NCBI RefSeq assembly: GCF_016859285.1
Contig: NC_053403.1
Span: 3,540,948 to 3,604,947, forward strand
Length of the DNA: 64,000 nucleotides
DNA from: Xiphias gladius
Lineage: Eukaryota > Chordata > Actinopteri > Istiophoriformes > Xiphiidae
Reading direction: 5' to 3'
Part shown: piece after piece, positions 12,100-24,000 of the stretch
How positions within the stretch are numbered: position 1 is the first letter of the stretch
Layout of the letters: each line of letters opens with the position of its first letter
Program-made: the position numbers and the translations under genes
The notes under the pieces: generated by a model
Databases searched by the model: none
What the model saw: the letters and a program-made list of their open reading frames with translations, nothing else
What the model was told of the DNA's origin: nothing

Positions 12100-15078
12100 T
12101 TTACATTTTATCTACTATTAATGAACTGTGATGGGTATTACGGCATTCTGTTCATGGTTTATTTTTACTTCCAAACAACTGTTAATATGGGTAAAAGAAA
12201 CACACACGTTAACACACACCACATCCTCTAATCCAGTTTATTTTCCTCAGCAGAAAATGGAACACGATAAAATTAAAGGAGAAAATAGGACAGAATTATG
12301 TTCTTGCTTTTTTTATACATTTAACTAAATATGCCACTCTATGCTAGGGTGTAAGTAACTCAAACTGATATAAGGTTAAATAATTTTTTTCTTTAAAAGG
12401 TACAGAAAGATATTACATTTCTTCCATTTCTCATTAGCACTCGAAAAAAAAGGAACAAGTTTTTCAGATATTCAAATATCAAAATAAGAACCAGCCATGA
12501 CAATTCTCCAAACTCCCTTTATCCTTCGCTGTGTTCTCATTGGAGAAGACGGGAGGGGTGGTGAGAGGTGAGGGAGAGAAGAAACAATAACTTGTGCATG
12601 AGGGTTAGCATAGTTAAGTGGTGTCTGGTTATAAGGGCTGTCCACCTGAATCAACATTTCCATAGTTATTTTTGCAAAAAATTCTGATTTTCTTTCCATT
12701 CAAGGATATATACTGTTCTCCAAATTACAAAAAAAAAAAAAAAAAAAGCAATACACAATCCATCATCATCAAATTGCACTTCCTGCAATGCTGCAAAGTA
12801 CATTTAATAGAGAGTCCCGCACCTGTATTAAAGGAATTGCAATTTATACTTTTAATCCGCCAACAATGTATACCAAATTCCAAAATAAACTAACAAAAAT
12901 GAAAAACTGAAGGAGAAAATGTCAGCTTCTGCAAAGTCACAAACAAAAAAGTTGATTTTGGTAGAGTAGACCTTTTAGGAGAAGGTATAAACAGGTGTGT
13001 AACTGAACAATATGCACAGCACAGAGTCCAAGCAGTCAGACTGTGTAGGCTGATTAAGAGCAGGATCAGAAACAATGACAAACAAGATTACAGAACAAAA
13101 ACTTGTGAAGAAAGGGAAAACCACTCAATTTGAGAATTCACATGTTATTTCTGCGGCCAAAAGCAGCTGAGGCATCGTTCGACACTAGAAAGCAGCAACA
13201 GTTTGAATCTGTGATGTCAACAGATGTACAACCTCCACTGGCTCCCACGGACGGGGGAGGGGGGGGTTGACTGCTGGAACTCTGAGGTTCACATTTGATC
13301 TTACACCTTAATACACCTGAACGAGGTTAATTAATAGCAAAATTTAACAGAAGAGTACATGGTTGGTTACTTTACTAAAGTGGTGAGTTGGGTCCAGCCA
13401 TATTCAAAACTTACCAACCTTCAAAAGGTGCTGTTTTACTAACTGCTTTGTTTTGTTTTTATTTTTGCTGTGGGTGTGTAACATCTCCAGGTTAACCAGC
13501 ATTTGGTTAATTTCTCAGCCTTAAAACCAATGTTCACTTGTGCTGTGTATCAATATGACATCACTGATTTAAACTGTGGGACAAACCCACCTCTCTTCGA
13601 TTTAATCGAGTTATATTTAAAGAATTACGTTCCAAACAGATCTCCCCGTTGTGGAAATTGAATGACACCTAATCCTACCCACAAAACACAAAATAAGAAA
13701 TAAATTATAGAACTATTTTAAGGGTAGTAAGTTATTTATGTATTCAGTTTAGCACTCTTGACAGCTCGTCTACAACTGTAGAGAAAATCCGAGAGGAACC
13801 TCGGGTTATGTTTTTCTTAACGAATACACGGCGTTTTGGCGAAGAACTCTTCATTTGAATACAAAAATTCAGTCGTATTCCCCCTTATGCATCAAGAACA
13901 ACAGTACCACTCAGTAAATTGAAAAAGGGGAGGGAAAGAGGGAGAAGAGGATCTGCTACACAGAGGATTTATCTGAGTTACTCTTGTCCATTAGTGTGGT
14001 TTTTATTTTTATTTTTTTCATATTTATTTGTATTTTTCTTTTTGTCAACAGTCCATGTGAGCAGAGGCAGGGATTGGCTGTATTGTCCTCCACGACACCG
14101 TGGTTAAGCAGTAAAAATTAGCTAATCACCATGACGGCCACACGGGGAGGAAAAAAAAAAAAAAAAAAACCATGACAGGATCCTTGGACTGCCTCACATT
14201 ACCGAATGAAACACTCAAACCTGCACAAATACACTGTCGCTGGTACCATGCACGAGCAAAACACGGTTGGTGATGCTGTGCGTGGACCTCAACGTTGGTG
14301 GAAGAAAAAAAGGAACAGAAGAAGAGAGGAAGGCGGGGTTACAGGTTTGATACTCCAACCCCTTGATGACGACCTGAGGACTGGTCGTGGGATAGAGCTG
14401 GACCCTTCACCCGCGACCAAGAAATGGAAAAAACAAAACAAAAACAATAACAACAACTCTGTTGAATGAGAATCCAAACGGATCAGTTCAGCCGAACGCT
14501 ACAACAGTTCATCTTCCGTAACTTCCTGTACTGAAAAAAGGAGCGTGAGCAAAGAGGAGGAAACCATGGCGAGAAACAGCAGACCTGTGCATGATGTACA
14601 ACTGACTGGATCCATCTCTGCGGCATCCGTCCTCTGAAGACAGGGGGTGGGGTTAAGGCTGTGTGTGTGAACATGCGATACTGAACGTGGCTCCGCAGAA
14701 CAGCCACCAGGCCCCCTGTTGGCCCCCGAGCTGCCTCGCCCAGAGCCGAGTCCGAACAGACGCTCCAGGCGGGAAATCAGGGCGGCAACAGGGCGGCATC
14801 AAGTTCAGATCCAGAATCGTCGGGTCAGATGCAGGATGTTACGACCGTGCTCCCTCCCCTCGTCCTCTTCATCCCTCCCTCCCTCCCTCCCCCTCCCACC
14901 CATCACCCCATTTGTCATTCCTCCTCGCTCTCCTTCCACCACCACCACTACCACCACCACCACCTCCTCCTCCTCCTCTCCTTCCTCTTCCTCCTCATCT
15001 TCCACTTCTTCCTCCTCCTCCTCCTCCTCTTTGTAAGCGCCTCATTTCTAATTGGATGGCTGGTCACGGTGTGGCCAA
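12100..15078 (-). other. Probable zfand3 3' UTR plus spacer; polyA site not fixed
   Basis: Directly downstream of the zfand3 stop codon on the minus strand. No coding exon is visible. It includes a long GGA/GGT-type tract (14870-15032), A-runs near 12729 and 14151, and several minus-strand AATAAA-like hexamers, so the true end of the transcript cannot be chosen from sequence alone. Confidence 0.4.
14870..15032 (-). repeat. Pyrimidine/purine triplet tract in the zfand3 3' UTR
   Basis: On the plus strand a run of tcc, cct, acc and ctt triplets. In the zfand3 RNA sense it is GGA, GGU and GAA repeats beginning about 47 nt after the stop codon. The many evenly spaced GG pairs could fold into RNA G-quadruplexes. 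Apparent poly-Pro, Ser or Leu peptides across it are artefacts. Confidence 0.85.
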
Positions 15079-18000
15079 TCAGGAGCACTCCTCCCCGATG
15101 CGTTGGCACGAACGGCCCACCTTGCGGTCCAGCTTCACCATCTTGAGGACGGCCTCCTCGCGCCCGCGGCCCAGATGGTCGAACAGACAGTCGTGCTGCT
15201 CGGGTAGACGGTGGAGCATGCAGAATACATAGCCTGGGAGGGAAAAGGAAACAAAGTGGTGAGGGAGAGAGTGACCCCGATAAATGATCTTACTGTTCCC
15301 TACATCAGTGGTTTTACCTCACCAGGCTTATTGCAAAACACAAGGACAGAAAAGCAAGTGTCCTACTGACTTCTCCAACTTATTTTCAATATTCTCCTCG
15401 TCCAATTTAAAGAGAAAGTAATGAAAATTTTAGAAAATTAAAAAAAAAAAAAATGTAATTATGAAGTGCAGCTCAGTGTATCATCTGCATACCTTCTCCT
15501 CCTAGGGACTCAGAAAATTGTTAAAATGACAACAAAAAAAAATATTACCCTAGAGGTCTATTTATTAGCTTTTTGCAGAACTTTCAATGAAAAATAAATT
15601 GTATTTGTAGTTATTGAGTTACATCAAAAATCAGCAGTTTTTGGGTTTCCCATTTTATATATTTACTAAACTTACACATGTAAACAAAATTTTAACAGCC
15701 TAATAAAACCTTAACTTGGCTTTGCTCGTCTAATGTAAATCAGTTTAAAAGTATTAGCAGGATGAAATCTTGTGCTTTTATTTTTGATGGTGAACTGGCC
15801 CTTTTTAGTAAACATTTGGATGAATGTGCCCTTAAAACCCTATCTATTACCTAAATCTGAAAATAAACCCAGGGGCTGACATGCAGTATCTTCTATGAGT
15901 GCTTTTTTCGCTCAAACCCAAAACACTACAGCAGCTGACTCTGTTATTTGACACATTTTCTTACACAGCGGGGAAGCTAAGTCAGCTAAATTAAAGTGGT
16001 ATTAAACGTGGAAGTGTGTGCACCCTTTTGGGGTCATGGTGTTACATGACGGAAAGCCACGCTCAAGTGTCGGTACTGACCACAGCGGCAGGAGCCCAGT
16101 TCCTGCTGCACCAGCTCTAGTTTGGTTTGGCAGCGATAGCAGCGCCGACGGTTCTTCTGCTTGGGCGTCCCGCGGGCCTCCTCGCTGCTCCCCTCTTTCT
16201 CGTCTGTCCGAGGTCGTTTCTCTGGCGTGGCCTCACTCTCTGAGCCCGAGGCTGAAAACAAGCGGCAGGGTTAAGACTTGGCGCTCGAAGTGGCGCGGGT
16301 CACACAGAGCTGTTGGCAGGAAGAAGAGGCTGACTGTACCTGATTCTCGTGGACGTTTTGTGGGTGTGCAGAGTGTTCCTTGGGCTGTTTCTGTGGACGA
16401 CACACCTGCAGATGGAAATAAGGGACAGGTTTTATTCCCATGCAATGCTTTTGAAAGTACTGTACAATGACAAAATACTACATGTCCTGAAAGTGTTATG
16501 CACCAGCCTTTAAGAAAAAACAATGTATTTTAATTTGTTGCTATCAGGAGCACAAAATGTAACCTTTTTATCTCTAAAAAACCGAGAAGCAGAAGGCAAA
16601 AAAAATACTTTCTACTCCACAGCGGGAGATATTATTTAGTACTTACGAAAAACGATTATTCAGTCACTGGATTGAATAACTTGGATTTGAATGTTCTTAA
16701 CATGAATGAAGTATCCAGCAGCATCAAATCATTTCACTATGTCATCTTTTTTGGGCGCCGTTAAATGACTCAACAAGCAAACATTACAGAATAAATACTA
16801 TAAACATATTCTACAACATTCTTTAAATATATATTCGTAGTGGAAATTAGTCTCTCTTCAAATTAGCACAGTTCAAAAAGTTACCAGTTACAATTTCAGA
16901 ACTCAAATTAGACTCAATAATAGGGACTTTATACGAAGGACTGCTGTACAGAGACGTACAATGTAAACATAGTAGGCATTCAGATTGGAAGAAATGTGTG
17001 CTCCCTACTGTTTATTGTATATCTTGAACTGCGTGTGAGGTTCAGCTGCCCTTGTACCGTTTGTCACTTTGCACCGGGGCATTACTATTGTCGTTGCTGT
17101 GTGTCCAAAAAGCAAAATTCACACGGACTGACTCTTTATTGCGATTCTACCACAGCATCGATCCGAAGAAAGAGAAGGCTGCGCAGCAACATTTGTGCTC
17201 ATACAACCTCAAAGATCCATATGACTGATATCCATTTAAACAGCTCTGCTGATGTAGTCTTGAGCTCAGCAGTTGTTAGGAGAATTCCTGCATGACATGA
17301 TTTCCTGAGTTCGGGTATGTACTTCGCATTGAATTATACTTCCTTAGTGCAAGTAGTTGAATCTCCTGTATGTCCTGTTCGCTCGCTCTCTCTCTCTCTC
17401 TCTCTCTACTTTCCCAGTGGATTTAAAGACAAAAGGAATAAACCGTCCATTCTTTATCAGCAGCTTGCCACAGATGACCAGTGCTGTATTTATCAATTTG
17501 GTGATAAATACTTTACTGTAGAATTTATAAAATCAGCCTAAACTTGAAATGAATGCACTTTCCTATTTGCCAACACTGGCCCGTGTGATTAGTTTTCCCC
17601 ATTGTTTCAGGACATTTTTTCAGCAGGTTTTTGGTTCCCCTCCATGTGAATACCATAAAGAAAAATAAAAAACCTTCTCTGAAAATGAAAAAAGAAGAAA
17701 AATAAATAGAGAGAGCATTTGTTGAGTGTGAAGACGGTTGTCCGATCTTACCTTCCCTTGTACTGGGAAACATGGGCGAGGGCTCTTCAGTCAATTGCTG
17801 CTCAGAGCTGGAGGGCGGCGACGACAATAGGGATTGGCTACTGCTACTGCTCGTCTCGCTACTGAAAACGGGTGATTGGCTACTCCCAGTGCTTTGGATA
17901 GGCTTGGAGGTGCAGTCCTCCCCTGGCTGCTTCTTCTGAATGTCTATGGTCAAGGACAGTAAATAAGGGAGTAGGGAGAAATGTATTATAGGACAGGGAA

Positions 18001-21000
18001 ACAGACAGATACAGGCAGAGAGGGAGGAAGACGAAGAAAAGAGACACAGAAACAGGGTCAAAACACTCAAATCTGGACTCACGCACCTGTTTATGGCGTG
18101 TACTACAAAAACACAGCTGCACACCCCAAACCTCCTGTCACTATGTCTGTAATGACAGGTTTTACATAGCAAGTACAAGTGTGTGGACAACAGTGTTTTG
18201 TAGTTAACAGGCACGTTGACATTGTTGATATTTTCACATAATAAAGCTGTTCCTTGCATTGTAAAAATAAAGCTTTTCTCTTTTTTTTTGATTTAATCAC
18301 AAGTACAGCTGCAATAAGCAGTGTTTTCCATCCCCTCAAATTAAGGATCTTTGGTTATGCAATTTTATGCAAATTCTCTCCAGAGATGTTTGACTGGGTT
18401 AAAATCAGGGCTCTGGCTGCACCACTTGAGGACTTTCACAGAGTTGTCCCCTAGGCCGCTCCTGCATTTTCTTGGCTGTGTGCTTAGGCTCATTTGTCCT
18501 GTTGGAAGGTGAACCTTCGGCCCAGTCTGAGGCCCTGAACACTCTGGACCAGGTTTCCATTAAGTATACTGTATCTCTCTACTTTGCTCCGTTCAGCTTT
18601 CCGCTTAGAATTGAGGCCAAACGGTTCAATCTTGGTTTGATCAGACCAGAGAATCTTATTTCATTCTGAGAAGCCTCAAAGCGTTTTTGTTTTTCGTTTT
18701 TTCAAACTCCAAGTGGCGTTCATGTGTCTTTCATAGAGGAGAGGCTTCCGTCTGGCCACTCTGCCATAAGGGCCAGATCGGCGGAGTGCTGCAGTGATGG
18801 TTGTCCTTCTGGAAGTTTCTTCCATCTCCACACGGGGTGTCTGGAGCTCAGCCAAAGTGACCATCGGGGTCTTGGTCACCTCTCTTACCAAGGCCCTTCT
18901 CCCGTGACCGCTCAGTTTGGCCAGGCAGCCAGTTCTATCACGTCAAACCAGTTTGTATACCACTGGTGGACACCAATCAAGGTGTGGAGAGAGAAATGAG
19001 AGGAACCTGAGCTTAATTTCAGGTGTCGTAGGACTGGGTCTGGATACTCATGTGATTGTGATATTTTAGTTTTTTCTTTCTTAATTTCTAAAATTCTGTT
19101 TTCACTAGGGGATGTGCGTGATTAGTCGACTAAACGATTAAACTTGGCTACTCTTGTGAATCGGCACCAGAAATATGTTGGTTAATAGTTGGTAAAACTA
19201 ATCATTAATATTTCATTAATGTACAACGCCGTTAACTGTTGCACCCAAGATGTTACACGGCCACCCACCGCTAGCCGGGGTGCAGCCCTGGCAGACGACA
19301 GCCCCTCTCTCCCCACACTAATGCCCGGGTGTTGTAAACAAGCAAGGTGGAAAGTGGGAAAGACGACATTCCGTAAAACCAGCGTATTTTGGCAGTATTT
19401 TGATCTGGAAAATGAAAATAAGGTTGTATCTAGGCTGTGTCAGAATAAACGGGCATATAAAACACTCGACTGGAGCAATGCGTAACCACATTCAGCAGGA
19501 AAGAGGGCAGCTGGTGCTAGCACTGCTAACGTTAGCCACACTAGGCTATGACCAATATGACATGCAGCGTTTCCCATTGATGACCTAAACTGGGGCGACC
19601 CTCCAGTCTAATTTGTCCCGCCGCAGTTTCACAATAAACTGAAAATATTTCTCCAATTCTCACAATAACATAAAAGATCTCTAACGTAATGTTTTGCACG
19701 GTTGCTTCACTGTAAAGCTGAGCGCAGCGCATCGATTTGCTCGGCCCCTTCCTTGCCCAGCGCCCCCCTCTGACCAGGGACCTCTGTTACATGTCAATTC
19801 TCCTCTCTCTCTCTCTCTGTAACACATTTCTTGTCAGCTCTCATCTGTCTAATAGAAAAATCCACTGCCCAATAAATAGCTTTAAAGAAACAGCATGCTC
19901 AAGTCTTCTGAGCAATAAATACACCAAATTCTCAAGTTTTCAAAACAGTCCCTGCTCTAAACTGCATTACCACATAACTATAACTTATCTTTGCCAACCG
20001 AAACATGATTTAGTAAGAGACAGACATGATCATATTGGAAGACTGAGCTGCACTTTGAACCTCGCTACATAATGATGATCTCAGACGTTATCGATCCATG
20101 AGGATATTGTCTTTACTCTTTCCCCTCCGGGGAGGGTGAGGGAGGTCAGCCTAGATTTTAGTTTCTCCTCCACATGTGGGCTAACCCACTTCTGCTCAGC
20201 CTCTGTACTCATGTGTATTGAGTCTATTCTGAGCGTTACTGCTGTCTGTGATGGTAGACTCAAAGCCGGGCCCTTAGGTCCTCGCTGTCTGCCATACTCA
20301 ATGGTTGCCATGGCCACCGACAGGGCTGCAGTGCACCCTAAACACATCCTCCGAAACCAGACTGGAGGCGACACTTAGAAAACTTAATGCATGCCTTGAC
20401 ATTTTCAAACTTTAATTGGGCATTTTTCTTTGTCAGGCACTTGTCACATTGCAGAAAAACAAGCTTTCTACATTCAGGGGAGATTCATAATAAAATGCTG
20501 AATGCTGTAACTGCACTACGATTCATTGCACGTTTTCCGAGTCTGCAGCTGATCCTCCAGAGCAATTTAAGATTATCGTTTAATATAATGGAATCCCATC
20601 TTCTTCTAAGCAAGTAGGTACCTTTTAACTTTAACCAACATTTTCCTCAAAAAGGTGGATACATTCTTTTGGATCGAGACTCTTTACTTGTCCTTCCATT
20701 TTCTTCGGATAACTTCTTAGCATTGTTTGCATTCCTCACTGAAATTAGCTGGCACACCTAGCCTCAACCTGCTGCTAGCTGTGTCTCTGGCTGTCAGAGA
20801 GAACGGTTCTGCGTGCCAAGAAGCAACTTAACAGAAAAAACAAATGTGGGACTGTTTCCACCATTTATGTGAGACCAGCTGAAAGTAACCCTCAAAGACA
20901 GTGAGGGATGGGAAACATGAAATTCAATGCCTTCTCCTGGTCTAAATATTCTCAAGAGCATGCACACATTTGGTCATTTGCATCAGTTAGCTCTGCAGTG

Positions 21001-24000
21001 GAGCAGCAGTTGTAGATTTTACAGGCAAAACGCTCGAGGCAACTGAAGCACTGACGTGCTGATAAAATGACAGACACCGGAGTAGCCAAGTGTTTCGGGT
21101 TTTTTTTGGGTCAAGAATAGTAAAGGGACAACAAAGGACAGCTGGTCACCTGCCAGCGAACAAGGCAGCAATCTCACAAACACAGTAACAATTTTGTCAG
21201 AAATCAACAAATTGTTTTATTGGAGAAGATTTAAACCCAGGAAGGTGCAGTTGCAGAGCATGTTCCTCGGGTGGCAACAACATGAACCGTTGTGAACTTT
21301 TTTTGGGTCATGACCTTGTATATTTTTTTTACCTCTTTGCTGTGGAATGCTGTTTCGTAGTGTGCAGATGTCACCCGGGATACAAAAGTAATTTCATCTC
21401 CCCGTGTAATTTCTCGTTGTTGTAATTAAAAGAAGTGTTGCATGTCGAGACTTACCAGCGAAACATTTGGAGCAGAGGTTCATGGTTTTACTGGACCTGG
21501 GGAAAGAGGGCAGAATGTAGATGTTATTGACGTTCTCAGAGAACGTTTTCCCAAAAACCCAAAGTGAAATGTTCTTAATTTTAAGAACAAGAATGTCATG
21601 TCGTGAGATATGAATTAATATTATTCTGATAGCACATGACTATCAGAAACTATCTGGTGCTTAATTTTCTGGCGAAACAAGGTTAATCTCTCTTTAAATA
21701 AGACTTCTGTTTCTGCAGAGTGGCTAAACAAACGTGGAAGACAAACAGCATTCTGAAATATGATTCTGTCTTTATAACAGAGCCCAGCAGTAACTTACCC
21801 CATTTACAATATCTCAATTGATGATTATATCATATCTTGAGTTTCAACCATAACATCTTTTATAATCTTTCCTAACGTCTCATGTCAGCAATCCTTTTTC
21901 TTGTTCATCATGCTGGCAATCTGGCCTGTGTAACAACAAACTGGAGGCAGGATTAATAGAAATCACAGATGACAGCGAAGCAAATGGCTACTATGAGGAC
22001 CCAGAAATCAATTACAAAAAGGAGCATAATGTTGTAATAAATTACATTATTTTACTTTTTAACTGGTTGATTATTATCTGTTAATCAACTAATTGTTTCA
22101 GCACTACTAATTTTGTGCAAGAAGAAAAACAAAATGGGCAAAGTAAACTGTGGATCTTTTGCAGTCAAACGAGGTAAAGGTTTAGCTATAATAACACTAA
22201 TATTGGGTTTAGCTCAAATCAGCACTAGGTACCCTGTCGTTATGATGTTTGAACACCCATGTACCACACCTCGGAATATGCAAACAATGCACCTATTTGA
22301 AAATGATAAGCCTAAACTCCATCAGACTGGAGCTGTTACCATAGCATGCTTGCATTAAGCTCAAAGTACAGCCGAGGCTTATATAGTGGAAGTGAGGTCG
22401 ACCAAGGCTGGCAAAAGATGACGAACATACAGTTGAGTCTGAGATAATGGCCTAAAATGGCCACCGTACCTTTGAGGTTTGGCTACACTACACTCAAATC
22501 AATGCTGGCTGCCTTGGGGGCGAAGGGGTGGATGTGCAATGGGTGGCGGTTTCGCTCTCAGAGTTATGTCCAATAAGAGCCAGGAGTTCTCTGTCAGGCA
22601 CCTGTGTCAATCACGGCTGCACACTCACCCGGCTTACTTTTATTTTGCTTTTTTGCCATGATGGGTGATGATCTCATTGTGGCATGTCACCATGAGTACA
22701 CAAGGAAAGCAACGCCATTACACTGTTTAATAAAACCACTGATAACAAGATTAAGCATAGTGTAATACTGCATGTGACCTTCAGTTCATTTTAAGACCAT
22801 CCACAGGACAATTCACAGTTTCATCAACTAGTGACCCTCTGCTGACTTCAATCTTTAAACTGTCATTTTAATCTCTAAACACTGAGCCTTTCGGAAATGT
22901 ACTTTTCTGCCTCCTGCTTTTGCCTCCTGCTTTTCTTGGTGGTTGGTGGTACCTTTCCTACAGGTATGCCACGTCTTTCCCTCACCTTCTGGATCTCTCT
23001 TTAATGTTCATACCACCACAATACGTTAGGCTGGCTCATTTCTGTCAGCTGCGAGTCCTGTCAATGGGCAACAGAAGCTGGAACTCCGTAGGGTATTCAG
23101 ATCATTGTTCCTACAGGAGCTATGTGACTACTGCAGCAGGACAAGCCTACACAGACTGCTTTCACCTTCACCAAGGAGGTGATGTTTTTTCACCTGTTGA
23201 AGTCATCACATTTGCGCGTCACCAAGATATATCGATACCTTTAAATGGAAGAAATCGGGTAGACAGACGAGCCTTGGACAACGGAACAGTGGATTAGACT
23301 TTGGTGGCGACCCAGATCTGTCATTATCATACTTTTGCTATAATTATACTACTGGAGATACAGACTTAGAAAGGTGCTTCGACTGTTTTTTCTTCCCCAT
23401 TTACAAATGTGAAGCAGACCGAATATTAGACACTATAATGCAGTCCAGCAGTCCAATATAATGCAACACCACTAACCACAGCCTCAACAAAGTCTCTGAC
23501 ACAATGTCAACAAAAACAAAGCATGAGAGCCCTCAAACATAGCAGTACAGGACTGTTGCTTTTCTCATACTATACAGATGTGCAACACATATTGAAAACT
23601 CAGTGCAATTCCTGACCAACGAAAAGCAAGGGGGGTGGGGTCATTGTGCAACAACGAACTGCTCAATGTAATCAAATTCTTGAAAACAGGAATTCACTTT
23701 TTCACAAGGGTGCAACCAGATTTTTACATAAAATTCCCACGAAAAAAAACAAATCCACTCACATAAACAGAGAAATATTTCAGAGGCTAGGCAACCCAAC
23801 ACATGCAATGCAAAACTAATTATGAAACCATTTTACCTCAGCATCACCTGGTCTTGATAAAGCTTAAACACTACTAGAAGCCAACTTGATGGTCTGAATT
23901 TATCCAAATAAGGTGAACTAACAAGGAGACACGAAATCTCCTTTATATTGTTATAATTATACAAACGTATGGACTTTACACCAGGCCAGAGAGAAATCAA

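Larger units (their letters stand above)
7217..12100. other. Promoter side of the 7.2-kb exon and repeat-rich spacer
   Basis: Apart from the repeats listed separately I see no supported coding exon. 7217-7700 is GC- and CpG-rich and may be the promoter of the gene starting at 7216. 9.2-10.1 kb contains a few open frames with no recognisable domain. Confidence 0.4.

Noticed and set aside
14663-15232. 189-codon plus-strand frame rich in Pro, Ser and Leu
   Set aside because: It is the antisense of the zfand3 last exon and the triplet tract in its 3' UTR; the low-complexity composition explains the open frame.
16018-16470. 150-codon plus-strand frame
   Set aside because: Antisense shadow of zfand3 exons 4 and 5.
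17525-18259. 244-codon minus-strand frame as a separate protein
   Set aside because: Only 17752-17943 of it is coding (zfand3 exon 3); the rest is intron that happens to stay open.
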